Source: CAYMRB01 sp964392615
GTDB lineage: Bacteria > Planctomycetota > UBA8108
Assembly: GCA_964392615.1 (NCBI GenBank)
Contig: CAYMRB010000486.1
Coordinates: 1-7,389, forward strand
Length of the DNA: 7,389 bases
Reading direction: 5' to 3'
Positions 1 through 6,435 of this stretch are shown here, one piece after another. The number at the start of each line of letters is the position of its first letter. Position 1 is the stretch's first letter. The notes under the pieces are model-generated. The model had not been told where the DNA came from and ran no database searches. It was given only the letters and a program-made list of their open reading frames with translations. Both the position numbers and the translations under genes were made by a program.

Positions 1-78
1 GCCAAGAAGAAGGTCGCCAAGAAGAAGGCGAAGAAGAAGGCCAAGAAGAAGGTCGCCAAGAAGAAGGCCAAGAAGAAA
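1..78 (+). repeat. 39-base (13-codon) tandem repeat, two copies
   Basis: Bases 1-39 and 40-78 match except at the pairs 30/69 and 39/78. Both differences are synonymous (GCG/GCC for Ala, AAG/AAA for Lys). Each unit encodes an AKKKVAKKKAKKK pattern. The near identity suggests recent duplication or conversion within the tail, so its length probably varies between relatives. Further copies may lie upstream of the window. Confidence 0.8.
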
Positions 79-96
79 ACGGCGAAGCGTCGCTGA
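1..96 (+). CDS. C-terminal tail of a lysine/alanine-repeat basic protein (partial, 5' end missing)
   Basis: Reading from base 1, 31 codons run to a TGA at 94-96. They encode almost only Lys and Ala, with a few Val, Thr and Arg, in AKKK-type repeats that end TAKRR. Such tails are known on bacterial histone H1-like proteins, on HU-like proteins, and as extensions of DNA topoisomerase I and some ribosomal or RNA-binding proteins; they bind nucleic acid by charge. The window holds none of the globular part, so the gene itself cannot be named. At DNA level the tail is a 39-base tandem repeat. The strong terminator shortly after the stop, with no intervening gene, supports this frame as the real 3' end of a transcription unit. 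Confidence is high that it is coding and low for any specific function. Confidence 0.75.
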   Translation, partial: AKKKVAKKKAKKKAKKKVAKKKAKKKTAKRR

Positions 97-130
97 GCCG
101 ATCGCCGCGACATTCGCGGCTGAGAAAGAG

Positions 131-164
131 CGCCGACGGACCCTGTCCGTCGGCGTTTTTTCTT
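131..164 (+). terminator. Rho-independent terminator of the lysine-rich gene
   Basis: A perfect 10-bp stem (CGCCGACGGA at 131-140 pairing with TCCGTCGGCG at 146-155) closes a 5-base loop and is followed directly by TTTTTTCTT. It lies 34 bases after the TGA of the lysine-rich gene. It separates that gene from the one starting at 289, which therefore needs its own promoter. Confidence 0.92.
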
Positions 165-211
165 GGCCTCCCGGCCCGCCGAATTCCGACGGATGAAATT
201 GGCCGGCCACC

Positions 212-237
212 GGCCAGTGCATTACCATGCACCGGCC
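212..237. repeat. Inverted repeat / hairpin upstream of the 289 gene
   Basis: The arms 212-222 and 227-237 pair over 11 positions with one A.C mismatch (216/233). The inner six pairs (GTGCAT/ATGCAC) are perfect around a TACC loop. No T-tract follows, so it does not look like a terminator. It sits about 50 bases before the start codon, between the upstream terminator and the gene, where an operator or a 5' leader structure would lie. Its function is not known, and GC-rich DNA yields some such palindromes by chance. Confidence 0.4.
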
Positions 238-288
238 CGGCGCGCATCTTGAGCCCGCGCGTCGTTCGAAATCAGCCGGTAACGCGGA

Positions 289-1371
289 ATGGGAACCACG
301 AGCATGCTGTCAGCTATCCGGCTCCGTTGTGCTGCCTCCATCGTGTGTGCCATGGGGTGGACAGCGACATTCGCCTGGGCGCAAGGTGGCGAGAACCCGA
401 AGGATACGGCGACGACGCCGGCCTCGCGCTCGGCGGCAGCGAAGTCGTCCAGCGATGCTGCGGCCAAGCCCCCGGCCGCGCCGCCGATCTTCTTTCTGCG
501 CGACGGGAGCAAGGTCGCGGGCTTTCCGAAGTTCGCGACTCTCCAGGTGGAGACCAAGTACGGCACGTTGCGCGTGCCGCAGAAGGAGCTCGTCCGCGTC
601 CGCCTCACACCCCGCGTAGGCGCCGAGCTGCAAGCGCGCATTCGAGCACTGATCCAAGCGCTCGCAAGCGATGACTTCGACGTGCGCGAGGACGCAACGC
701 TGGCGCTCGGCGAAGTCGGTCTGCCGGCTCTGCCACAGCTGCAACGCGCGAAAGAATCAGCCGACGACGAGACGAAGAATCGGGCCGAGATTCTCGTCAG
801 CGATCTGGAGACGAAGCGCGACCAGGGCGATCAGCAGCACGGCGACGAGATCAGCTCGCCGACCGGTGACCGTGACGAGGTCGTCACACGCCGCTTCACG
901 ATCAGAGGCCTCGTGAAGGAATCCGTGTTCAAGATCGGCACGCGCTATGGCGCCCTCGAGCTCGCCGTCGGCGACATCGTCGGCATCGACTTCGGATTCG
1001 GCGGCAAGGTCGAGCGGACGGTCAACGTGGCGGGCAGCAAGACCGTTCCGAAGAACTGGGTCAAGACGAAGGTCACGGTCCGCGACAGACAGAAGCTGTC
1101 GATCCGAGCCAGCGGCAGCTTGAACGTGTCGAACTACAACGTGACGGCCGGTCCGGGCGGCACGACGCGGTATTCCGACAACACGTTCAAAAACTTCCCG
1201 CAGCTCGCCCTCATCGGGAAGGTGGGCAAGAAGGGCAAGGAGTTTCTGATCGGCGCGAACTACAAGGGCAAGGCCAAGGGCGGCGGCGCCTTGTACGTCG
1301 GAGTCGTTCCGTTCCGGCGCAACTACAAGGCGACGGGCAACTTCAAGGTGAAGATCGTCGCCGGCGAGTAG
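289..1371 (+). CDS. Secreted multidomain protein: HEAT-like unit, paired small beta modules, LecA-like C-terminal domain
   Basis: This 360-residue protein has an N-terminal signal peptide (hydrophobic stretch about 14-31, likely cut after Ala-Trp-Ala at 29-31), followed by a low-complexity Ala/Ser/Pro/Lys linker (about 35-66). Residues 67-107 and 201-236 are two related small beta modules, each with a T-x-Y-G-x-L-x-V/L core and a final acidic or Val/Ile-rich strand. Between them, residues 112-175 form a HEAT-like helical unit (DDFDVREDATLALGEVG, then ALPQL), a style common in planctomycete secreted proteins. Residues about 245-357 resemble the PA-IL/LecA fold: K-L-S-I-R-A-S-G strand, GPGG, ALIGKVG, G-x-LYV, and N-Y-K-x-T-G-N-F-x-V-K-I at the end. 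LecA-type domains are beta-sandwiches, some of which bind galactose through calcium, but the calcium-ligand residues seem absent here. The protein probably acts outside the cytoplasmic membrane; its ligand is unknown. An in-frame ATG at 304 is an equally plausible start, with GGGAA at 291-295 ahead of it and a shorter signal peptide. It follows a terminator, so it is probably monocistronic. Confidence 0.85.
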   Translation: MGTTSMLSAIRLRCAASIVCAMGWTATFAWAQGGENPKDTATTPASRSAAAKSSSDAAAKPPAAPPIFFLRDGSKVAGFPKFATLQVETKYGTLRVPQKELVRVRLTPRVGAELQARIRALIQALASDDFDVREDATLALGEVGLPALPQLQRAKESADDETKNRAEILVSDLETKRDQGDQQHGDEISSPTGDRDEVVTRRFTIRGLVKESVFKIGTRYGALELAVGDIVGIDFGFGGKVERTVNVAGSKTVPKNWVKTKVTVRDRQKLSIRASGSLNVSNYNVTAGPGGTTRYSDNTFKNFPQLALIGKVGKKGKEFLIGANYKGKAKGGGALYVGVVPFRRNYKATGNFKVKIVAGE

Positions 1372-1403
1372 ACGCCGCAGTCAGAGAACGAGCCGTCGAG
1401 GGG

Positions 1404-2357
1404 CTACGGGCAGACGGCGGCGCACTCGAGCGTGTCGGCGGTGGGATCCGGCCCCGGCAGCAACGTTCCCGGAGCGGGCGGGCGGCTGCCGTCCATGAAC
1501 AGGTAGCGCAGCAGCGTCAGCGTGTCGCTGAGGTCGACGCGACCGTCATCGTCGGCGTCGCATGCGTCCTCGCAACGCAGCTCGGTGCCGTTCTGCGCCG
1601 GCCACACCGCTGCCATCAGCACGGTGATCGCGTCCGTGATGTTGATCCGGTCGTCCGCGTCGCAATCGCCGCGGAGGAACTCGAGGTCTTCGCGCACGAG
1701 GACCTGCCCGTCGACTTTCTCGACGTCGTAGGAGTGGCTCCCGACGGAGACGATGTTCGCGAGCGGCACGACTCCGACGACCTCGACGTCGTCACAGAGC
1801 TCGAGCGCCGGCTCGTCACCGCACGCAAGCTCCTCGGACAGCTGGACCTCGACGGAGGCCAGCGGCTGAGGGCCGTCCGTGGGAGGCAGCGTCTTGCCGA
1901 CGAACGGTCCGTCGAACTCGACTAGCAGAGCCAGCACCATTTGACACCCGTCGCCGTCGTCGGGGTCGCCGTCGGATTGGAATGCGACGAAGTCGGCGTC
2001 GAGGGCGGCGACGATCGTGTCTTCGCCGACCCGGAAAGAGGCCTCGTCGCAGCGCAGGCGGCAATCGTGGCACACGACCATGGACAGCCCCTGGACTTGA
2101 TCCAGCCTGGGCGTTCCCGGTACGTGCTCCGTCGGAGACTGGTAGTAGAACGCGATCTCGACGCGCTCTCCCGGAGCGGCCTCGACAGGCAATGGGCGCC
2201 CGTCGTCGTCGGTCCCGCGGCCGCCGACGAAGAAGGTCGGCCGGTCGCCCGCGCGGAGCGCGCCGGCGGTCGGCACGAGGGCCCCGGCCGCGGCGATCAC
2301 ACACACGGAGAAAACGGTCAGGGGACGCAGAAAGGAGGTCTGGATCGACACGAGCAC
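1404..2357 (-). CDS. Secreted cohesin-like protein with C-terminal dockerin-type calcium-binding repeats
   Basis: This 317-residue protein starts with a signal peptide (hydrophobic about 13-33). Residues about 63-220 look like a beta-sandwich of the cohesin-like kind that precedes dockerin repeats in many planctomycete secreted proteins: VQGLSMVVCHD, a central VLALLVEFDG strand and a TLPPTDGPQPLASVEV segment. Residues 228-290 hold two dockerin-like EF-hand loops, the first with Asp231, 233, 235 and 242 and the second with Asp267, 269, 271 and 278, each followed by a hydrophobic helix. The tail is Pro-rich. Cys97/100/103, 180/188, 232/262/266 and 312/316 suggest disulfides outside the cytoplasm. 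GTG at 2355-2357 is chosen because AGGAG lies 7 bases upstream; a GTG at 2390 would add 11 residues without such support. Cohesin-dockerin pairs assemble cellulosomes in clostridia, but in this lineage the repeats are usually stand-alone domains of unknown partner. The gene converges on the 289-1371 gene with a 32-base gap. Confidence 0.88.
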   Translation of the reverse strand: MLVSIQTSFLRPLTVFSVCVIAAAGALVPTAGALRAGDRPTFFVGGRGTDDDGRPLPVEAAPGERVEIAFYYQSPTEHVPGTPRLDQVQGLSMVVCHDCRLRCDEASFRVGEDTIVAALDADFVAFQSDGDPDDGDGCQMVLALLVEFDGPFVGKTLPPTDGPQPLASVEVQLSEELACGDEPALELCDDVEVVGVVPLANIVSVGSHSYDVEKVDGQVLVREDLEFLRGDCDADDRINITDAITVLMAAVWPAQNGTELRCEDACDADDDGRVDLSDTLTLLRYLFMDGSRPPAPGTLLPGPDPTADTLECAAVCP

Positions 2358-2647
2358 GGTCGTTCTCCTCGGAGATCTCTTCAAGAGCACGCGGGAGAGC
2401 CCGCGGGAAACTGCCGGTTGTTCGGGGGGTACTCGATCTTACGCCCCCGACCCCCTTCCCGGAACCGCTGGCCGAAACTTTCCCGAAAACGCCGCGCGAG
2501 ACGACGATCGGACGGGATGGACGCCGCACTTGCCGCCTCCGGCCCGGGTGTCGCACGCGGGCTCGGAGAGTGTTTCTGGGCAAAGACTTACACCGCCGAC
2601 GGCCGAAACATCCTTGCAACCCCGAGGCCGTCAGTTACCTTCGCGCC
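2358..2647. promoter_or_regulatory. Divergent intergenic region between the dockerin-like gene and the three-gene operon
   Basis: These 290 bases separate two start codons that face away from each other, so promoters for both directions should lie here. I see no convincing -35/-10 pair on either strand. A 7-bp GC stem (2422-2428 with 2444-2450, 15-base loop) is present, in a G-run/C-run stretch, and could be a binding site or chance. The plus-strand gene has no good Shine-Dalgarno close to its ATG at 2648; the nearest GAGG is about 20 bases away. It may be translated from a short or absent leader. Confidence 0.5.
2365..2369 (-). promoter_or_regulatory. Ribosome binding site of the dockerin-like gene
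   Basis: On the minus strand AGGAG lies 7 bases before GTG at 2357. It decides that start over the upstream in-frame GTG at 2390 and the downstream one at 2351. Confidence 0.8.
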
Positions 2648-5023
2648 ATGCTCAGCGACAAGGCGAGCGACAAGCCCGGCGATGCCGCTCGACCCGAATC
2701 CGGCGATCCCGCGTCCCCAACAGGCGCCTGGCGTCTCGGCGTCGCGCTGTTTCTGCTGTCGACCGCGACGGTCCTGTTCACGCTGGCGACGTTCAAGTTG
2801 CTCAGCTTCTTCATCATGCCGTCGCTGTTCTTCGACCTCCTCTTCGTCGGCTTTCCGATCGGAGCGTTCGTCGGAGCGCGGTTCTTCCGAGTCACCCCAC
2901 ATGCGTTTCGCAGCACGCTTTGGATCCTGCAGATCGCGATGTTCTTCTCCGTGGCGGCCGCGCTGTGGTGCAAGCACTTCGACTACCTGCGCGCACACCT
3001 CTTCGAGGTCGACCTGCTGCGGCTCTTGATCCAGATGGGGACGTTCACGGGATTCTTCATCCCGTTCTTCTGCGCGTACGGGCTCAGCGAGTACCTCGGC
3101 TACCAGATCGGACGCCGTCACCTCGCCGGCCGTATGCCGCTCGTCTACGGCCTGTATCTCTTCGGAGCGGCGTTCGCGTACTTCTTCATCCAGTACGCGC
3201 TTCCGATCGTCGGCATCAGTCGCATCCTGTGCCTCTCGATCGTGCTCATCACCGGCTCGTCGGCTCTTCTCTCCGTTCGCGGTTGGACGCGCTGGACGTT
3301 GGTCGGAGAGACGGTGCTGCTGGTCGGCCTCCTCTTCGTTCCCGACGTCGTCGAGCAGGAGTTCCTGACGCGATACAAGGGCGAGGGCGGGCAGTCGACG
3401 TTCCAGTACGAACGCAAGCAGCCGCCGTTCCGACTCGCGTTCCAGGAATGGGGCGACTACAGCCTGACGGAGGTCATGTACTCCGAGGAGCGCGACGAGT
3501 ACGCCGGGTTCTACAACGACCTGATGCAGTGGGAGTACTCGCCGCAGCACGGCTTCGTCGGTCGGTCGCTCGGCATGGTGCCGATCAACATCGCGCCGCG
3601 CGACGGCAAGATCGCGATCGTCGGCGCCGGCGGCGGACGCCAGGTTCGGTGGGCGCAGCAGCCTCGCTTCCGGTTCCGGGAAATCGTCGCGCTCGAGCTC
3701 GAGCCTGCCGTGTTCCATGCCATTCGAGGAGATCTCGCCGCTGGCTTCGGGCACGTCTACGAGGCGGACAATGTGTCGCCGATCCGCCACGAAGCGCGCA
3801 GCTACATGGAGATCCCCGACACGAAGCGACGCGGCGCTCATGAGAAGACCGACGGCGCTTTCGACCTCATCTACATGCCATCCGTCGGCGGCTATCCGCA
3901 GATGATGCTCGAGCCGGGTAATATGATCCGCACGGTCGACGCGTACGTCACACTGCGCAATCGATTGAGCGATCGCGGCATCCTCGCGATCTGGTATCCG
4001 GCGGGGCTCGATCCGCAGGGCGTGTTGACGACGCAATACCTGCGCACGTTGAGCTCCGAGGCCGTCGGCCTGCACACGAAGGCCTACACGAACCCCGAGG
4101 AGTACCTGATCCTCGCGGCCCGCGACGCGCGGACGCCCCTGCCCGACTACGAGGAGATCGACGCGTTCCTGACCGCGCCCGAGCCCCCCACGGGAGACGC
4201 CGAGCGCCGGGCCGGCGCCCTGCCCCCGAACCCGGCCGCGCAGTGCTTCCCGTTCTTCGCGCTGCCGGATCCGCTCTACAAGCCGATCAGCGACAACCAG
4301 CCGTTCCTCGCCGGGAACGTGCGCCACATCTTCTCGCTGCGTCAGGTCGTCGTGCTCTTCAGCATCGTCGCCGGGCTCCTCGTCGCCGTCGGCGCTGTCG
4401 CCATCTGGGTGCTGCGCAAGGCCGGCAATCCGCAGATTCCCGGTCGCTCCTATTGGCACGTGGCCGCGATCAGCTTCCTCGTCGGGGCGAACTTCCTCGT
4501 CTTCGAGCACTGCGTCATCCTGGCCCTGTTCCAGAAGATGTACGTGTTCCACGACGCTCTCGTGGGCGGAGCGATCAGCTTCCTGATCCTCTCCGGACTC
4601 GGCAGCGTGCTGATCACGCCGCGTCTGCTGCCGTTCTTCCAGGCCATCGGCGGGGCATTCGTCCTCGCCCTTCTCGGCTGCCAGATCTTCGTGCCGGATC
4701 TCTCGCCCGTCGCGCTGATCGCGCTGGCGGCGCCGGTCGCATTCGTCACGGGAAGCTTCTTCCCGGCCCTGTTCGAGCTGTCGTCCCACAACCCGCTGGC
4801 GGTGTTCGCGCTGGACGCGCTCGGCGCCGGAATCGGGTCGATGCTGGCGTTCTTCCTGCCGATCGCGTTCGGGTTCCACGTGTTTTTCCCGTTCGCCGCC
4901 GTCGTCTTCCTCGTGACGTGTGCCGCGAGCTGGTTGTTCTTCCGCGGCCCGCGACTGGAACCGCTAGCGAAGAGTACGCCGAGCGCACCATCGGCAGGAC
5001 AAGCGGAGGTCGAAGCGACGTGA
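2648..5023 (+). CDS. Polytopic membrane protein with a spermidine-synthase-like SAM-binding domain
   Basis: The product has 791 residues. A polar N-terminus (1-27) precedes about seven membrane segments (near 29-50, 53-78, 89-107, 122-145, 163-183, 189-209, 216-233). A soluble part follows (about 235-560), then about seven more segments (near 563-588, 602-625, 636-656, 661-681, 687-705, 717-740, 743-766). The soluble part has a Rossmann methyltransferase/spermidine-synthase layout: IAIVGAGGGRQ (322-332) is the SAM loop, ALELEP (348-353) the acidic strand end, EARSY (382-386) resembles the D-x-R-x-(Y/F) element, and FDLIYMP (405-411) the next strand. SDNQPF (548-553) matches the (S/T)DD-x-PF motif common in membrane-embedded relatives just before the second membrane block. 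The substrate is unknown: the Asp-rich aminopropyltransferase active-site motif after FDLIYM is absent (SVGGYP instead), so it may be a methyltransferase-like or divergent enzyme. ATG 2648 is chosen because upstream sequence in this frame is Arg-rich and overlaps the divergent gene. It is first in an operon; its stop overlaps the next start. Confidence 0.85.
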   Translation: MLSDKASDKPGDAARPESGDPASPTGAWRLGVALFLLSTATVLFTLATFKLLSFFIMPSLFFDLLFVGFPIGAFVGARFFRVTPHAFRSTLWILQIAMFFSVAAALWCKHFDYLRAHLFEVDLLRLLIQMGTFTGFFIPFFCAYGLSEYLGYQIGRRHLAGRMPLVYGLYLFGAAFAYFFIQYALPIVGISRILCLSIVLITGSSALLSVRGWTRWTLVGETVLLVGLLFVPDVVEQEFLTRYKGEGGQSTFQYERKQPPFRLAFQEWGDYSLTEVMYSEERDEYAGFYNDLMQWEYSPQHGFVGRSLGMVPINIAPRDGKIAIVGAGGGRQVRWAQQPRFRFREIVALELEPAVFHAIRGDLAAGFGHVYEADNVSPIRHEARSYMEIPDTKRRGAHEKTDGAFDLIYMPSVGGYPQMMLEPGNMIRTVDAYVTLRNRLSDRGILAIWYPAGLDPQGVLTTQYLRTLSSEAVGLHTKAYTNPEEYLILAARDARTPLPDYEEIDAFLTAPEPPTGDAERRAGALPPNPAAQCFPFFALPDPLYKPISDNQPFLAGNVRHIFSLRQVVVLFSIVAGLLVAVGAVAIWVLRKAGNPQIPGRSYWHVAAISFLVGANFLVFEHCVILALFQKMYVFHDALVGGAISFLILSGLGSVLITPRLLPFFQAIGGAFVLALLGCQIFVPDLSPVALIALAAPVAFVTGSFFPALFELSSHNPLAVFALDALGAGIGSMLAFFLPIAFGFHVFFPFAAVVFLVTCAASWLFFRGPRLEPLAKSTPSAPSAGQAEVEAT
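5005..5009 (+). promoter_or_regulatory. Ribosome binding site of the TPR lipoprotein gene
   Basis: GGAGG lies 10 bases before GTG at 5020 and 19 bases before the alternative ATG at 5029. It favours the GTG start, inside the 3' end of the preceding gene. Confidence 0.65.
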
Positions 5024-6435
5024 GGCGCATGACGAATCGCTCGATAGCCTTCGTGCTGCTCGCGTCTCTCGCCTCGGGGTGCGGCGCGGGCTCGCCCTCC
5101 CCACCGCTGCCGTCGCCCGAGCGCCCGTACGAGTACGCGGTCGCCGTCGCCGAGCGGGCGCGCAGCATGCTTCCCCCCTCTCGCGCCCTGCCGGTCTACC
5201 ACCTCGGCCGTACGCACGAACGATTCGGTCGCGCGGACGAGGCGCTCATCGCCTATCGCGAGGCGCTGCGCCTCGACAGCTCGCTCGCCGACGCCTGGAG
5301 CCGCGTCGGCGCCATTCTGTCACCGCGCAGTGAGTGCCAGGCGGAAGCGATCGACGCGTACCAGGCCGCGCTGCGGTGCGATTGGGGCCGGCCCGGTCTC
5401 TACACTCGAATCGGGCTCGTGCTCGAGCGCGCCCGTCGCGTCGACGACGCGATCGACGCGTTCGAGGCCGAGATCCGCCTCGGCTCGGACGACGGATCGA
5501 CGCATCGCGGCCGCGCGCACGCGCTGGCCGAAGCGGGTCGGCACGATGAGGCCGTCGCGTCGTACCGCAAGGCGCTGGAGCTCGAACCGCGCCAGCGCGC
5601 GGCGTACGACGGCATCATCCGATCGCTGCAAACGCTCGGGCGACCGGACGACGCGCAAGGCTATCGGACGAAGCTCGATGCGCTGGGCCCACAGGAAGAC
5701 GCCGCCGACGTCGGCGGGGATGCCGATGCCGCCGAAGGCGACGCCGCGCAACAGCGCCGTCATGTGGCCGCCACGTGGCTCGACGCCGCCCGCGCGTTTC
5801 TCGACGAGCGGAACCGGGCGGCCGTGCGCCAAGACACCGCGGCCGAAGCGGGATTCCGGCACGAGGCGCTCGAGGCGGCCGACCGGGCCATCGAGTTCGA
5901 GCCGGCCTCGGCGTCGGCCCATGGCTTCAAGATCCGGGTCCTGGCGCAGCAGGCGCCGATCGCGGCGGTCGTCGGCGCCGCCAGGGCGTTCGCACGGGCG
6001 GCGCCGACCGATCCCGACGCGAGCTGGGAGCTCGCGGAGCGCTGCCTCGAAGCGATCAGCCCCCGGAACTCGCGGTCGATGCTGCCGGAGCGTCGCGCCG
6101 AGTTCGTCGGCGAAGCGGACGCCGCGCTGGCCAGGACGCTCGAGCTCCGACCGAGCCTCGCTGCAGCCCACTTCCAACGGGCGCGGCTCCTGCTGTTCGA
6201 GATCCGCGACGACCGCCGTTGGGCCGCGGCGCTCGACCACGCGACGAGGGCGCGCGCGCTCGTGAGCGAGCCGACGCCGGAGCACTTCGACGTGCTGGCC
6301 TACGCGCACATCATGAACCGCGACGGACGCGGAGCGCTCCGTGTGCTGGAGGAGGGCGTGCAGCGCTTCCCCAGCGAGGCGGGACTGCGTCAGCGTCTCG
6401 AGAAGCTCCGCCAATCGATGCGAGGTCGGCCGTGA
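5020..6435 (+). CDS. TPR-repeat lipoprotein
   Basis: The product has 471 residues from GTG 5020 (468 from ATG 5029). A short basic N-terminus (RR, then R7) leads into a hydrophobic stretch ending LASGC at 17-21, a near-consensus lipobox with Ala rather than Leu at -3. Cys21 is thus the likely lipidated residue and the protein a membrane-anchored lipoprotein. A Ser/Pro linker (24-33) follows. Residues about 57-215 contain four to five tetratricopeptide repeats with typical A-x-x-x-Y/F-x-x-A-L/I-x-L spacing, for example DEALIAYREALRLD, AEAIDAYQAALRCD, DDAIDAFEAEIRLG and DEAVASYRKALELEP. An acidic Ala/Asp/Gly-rich break (225-245) separates a second helical block (about 250-465) with more degenerate repeats (EALEAADRAIEFEP, EADAALARTLELRP, GALRVLEEGVQRFP). 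TPRs mediate protein-protein contact, so it may be a scaffold for the products of its neighbours. It overlaps both neighbours by 4 bases (GTGA), which implies coupled translation. No enzymatic motif is seen. Confidence 0.85.
   Translation: MRRMTNRSIAFVLLASLASGCGAGSPSPPLPSPERPYEYAVAVAERARSMLPPSRALPVYHLGRTHERFGRADEALIAYREALRLDSSLADAWSRVGAILSPRSECQAEAIDAYQAALRCDWGRPGLYTRIGLVLERARRVDDAIDAFEAEIRLGSDDGSTHRGRAHALAEAGRHDEAVASYRKALELEPRQRAAYDGIIRSLQTLGRPDDAQGYRTKLDALGPQEDAADVGGDADAAEGDAAQQRRHVAATWLDAARAFLDERNRAAVRQDTAAEAGFRHEALEAADRAIEFEPASASAHGFKIRVLAQQAPIAAVVGAARAFARAAPTDPDASWELAERCLEAISPRNSRSMLPERRAEFVGEADAALARTLELRPSLAAAHFQRARLLLFEIRDDRRWAAALDHATRARALVSEPTPEHFDVLAYAHIMNRDGRGALRVLEEGVQRFPSEAGLRQRLEKLRQSMRGRP
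6422..6425 (+). promoter_or_regulatory. Ribosome binding site of the WaaP-like kinase gene
   Basis: GAGG lies 6 bases before GTG at 6432, within the last codons of the TPR gene. It supports the GTG start that overlaps the TPR stop codon. Confidence 0.6.

Noticed and set aside
2422..2450. GC hairpin in the divergent region as a possible terminator
   Set aside because: The stem is only 7 bp with a 15-base loop and no T-tract follows; it also lies between two gene starts, where no terminator is expected.
1982..2647. Upstream extension of the membrane-protein frame
   Set aside because: It is Arg-rich, overlaps the divergent dockerin-like gene and lacks a supported start. The natural N-terminus with a polar segment before the first membrane helix begins at ATG 2648.
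1941..3029. A 362-codon plus-strand frame across the divergent region
   Set aside because: It overlaps two real genes in other frames, changes composition midway and shows no domain.
2588..4879. A 763-codon open frame on the minus strand opposite the membrane-protein gene
   Set aside because: Its translation is Arg/Glu/Asp/Gln-rich and has no recognisable domain. It is the mirror of a GC-rich gene whose plus-strand frame shows membrane segments and a SAM-binding motif.
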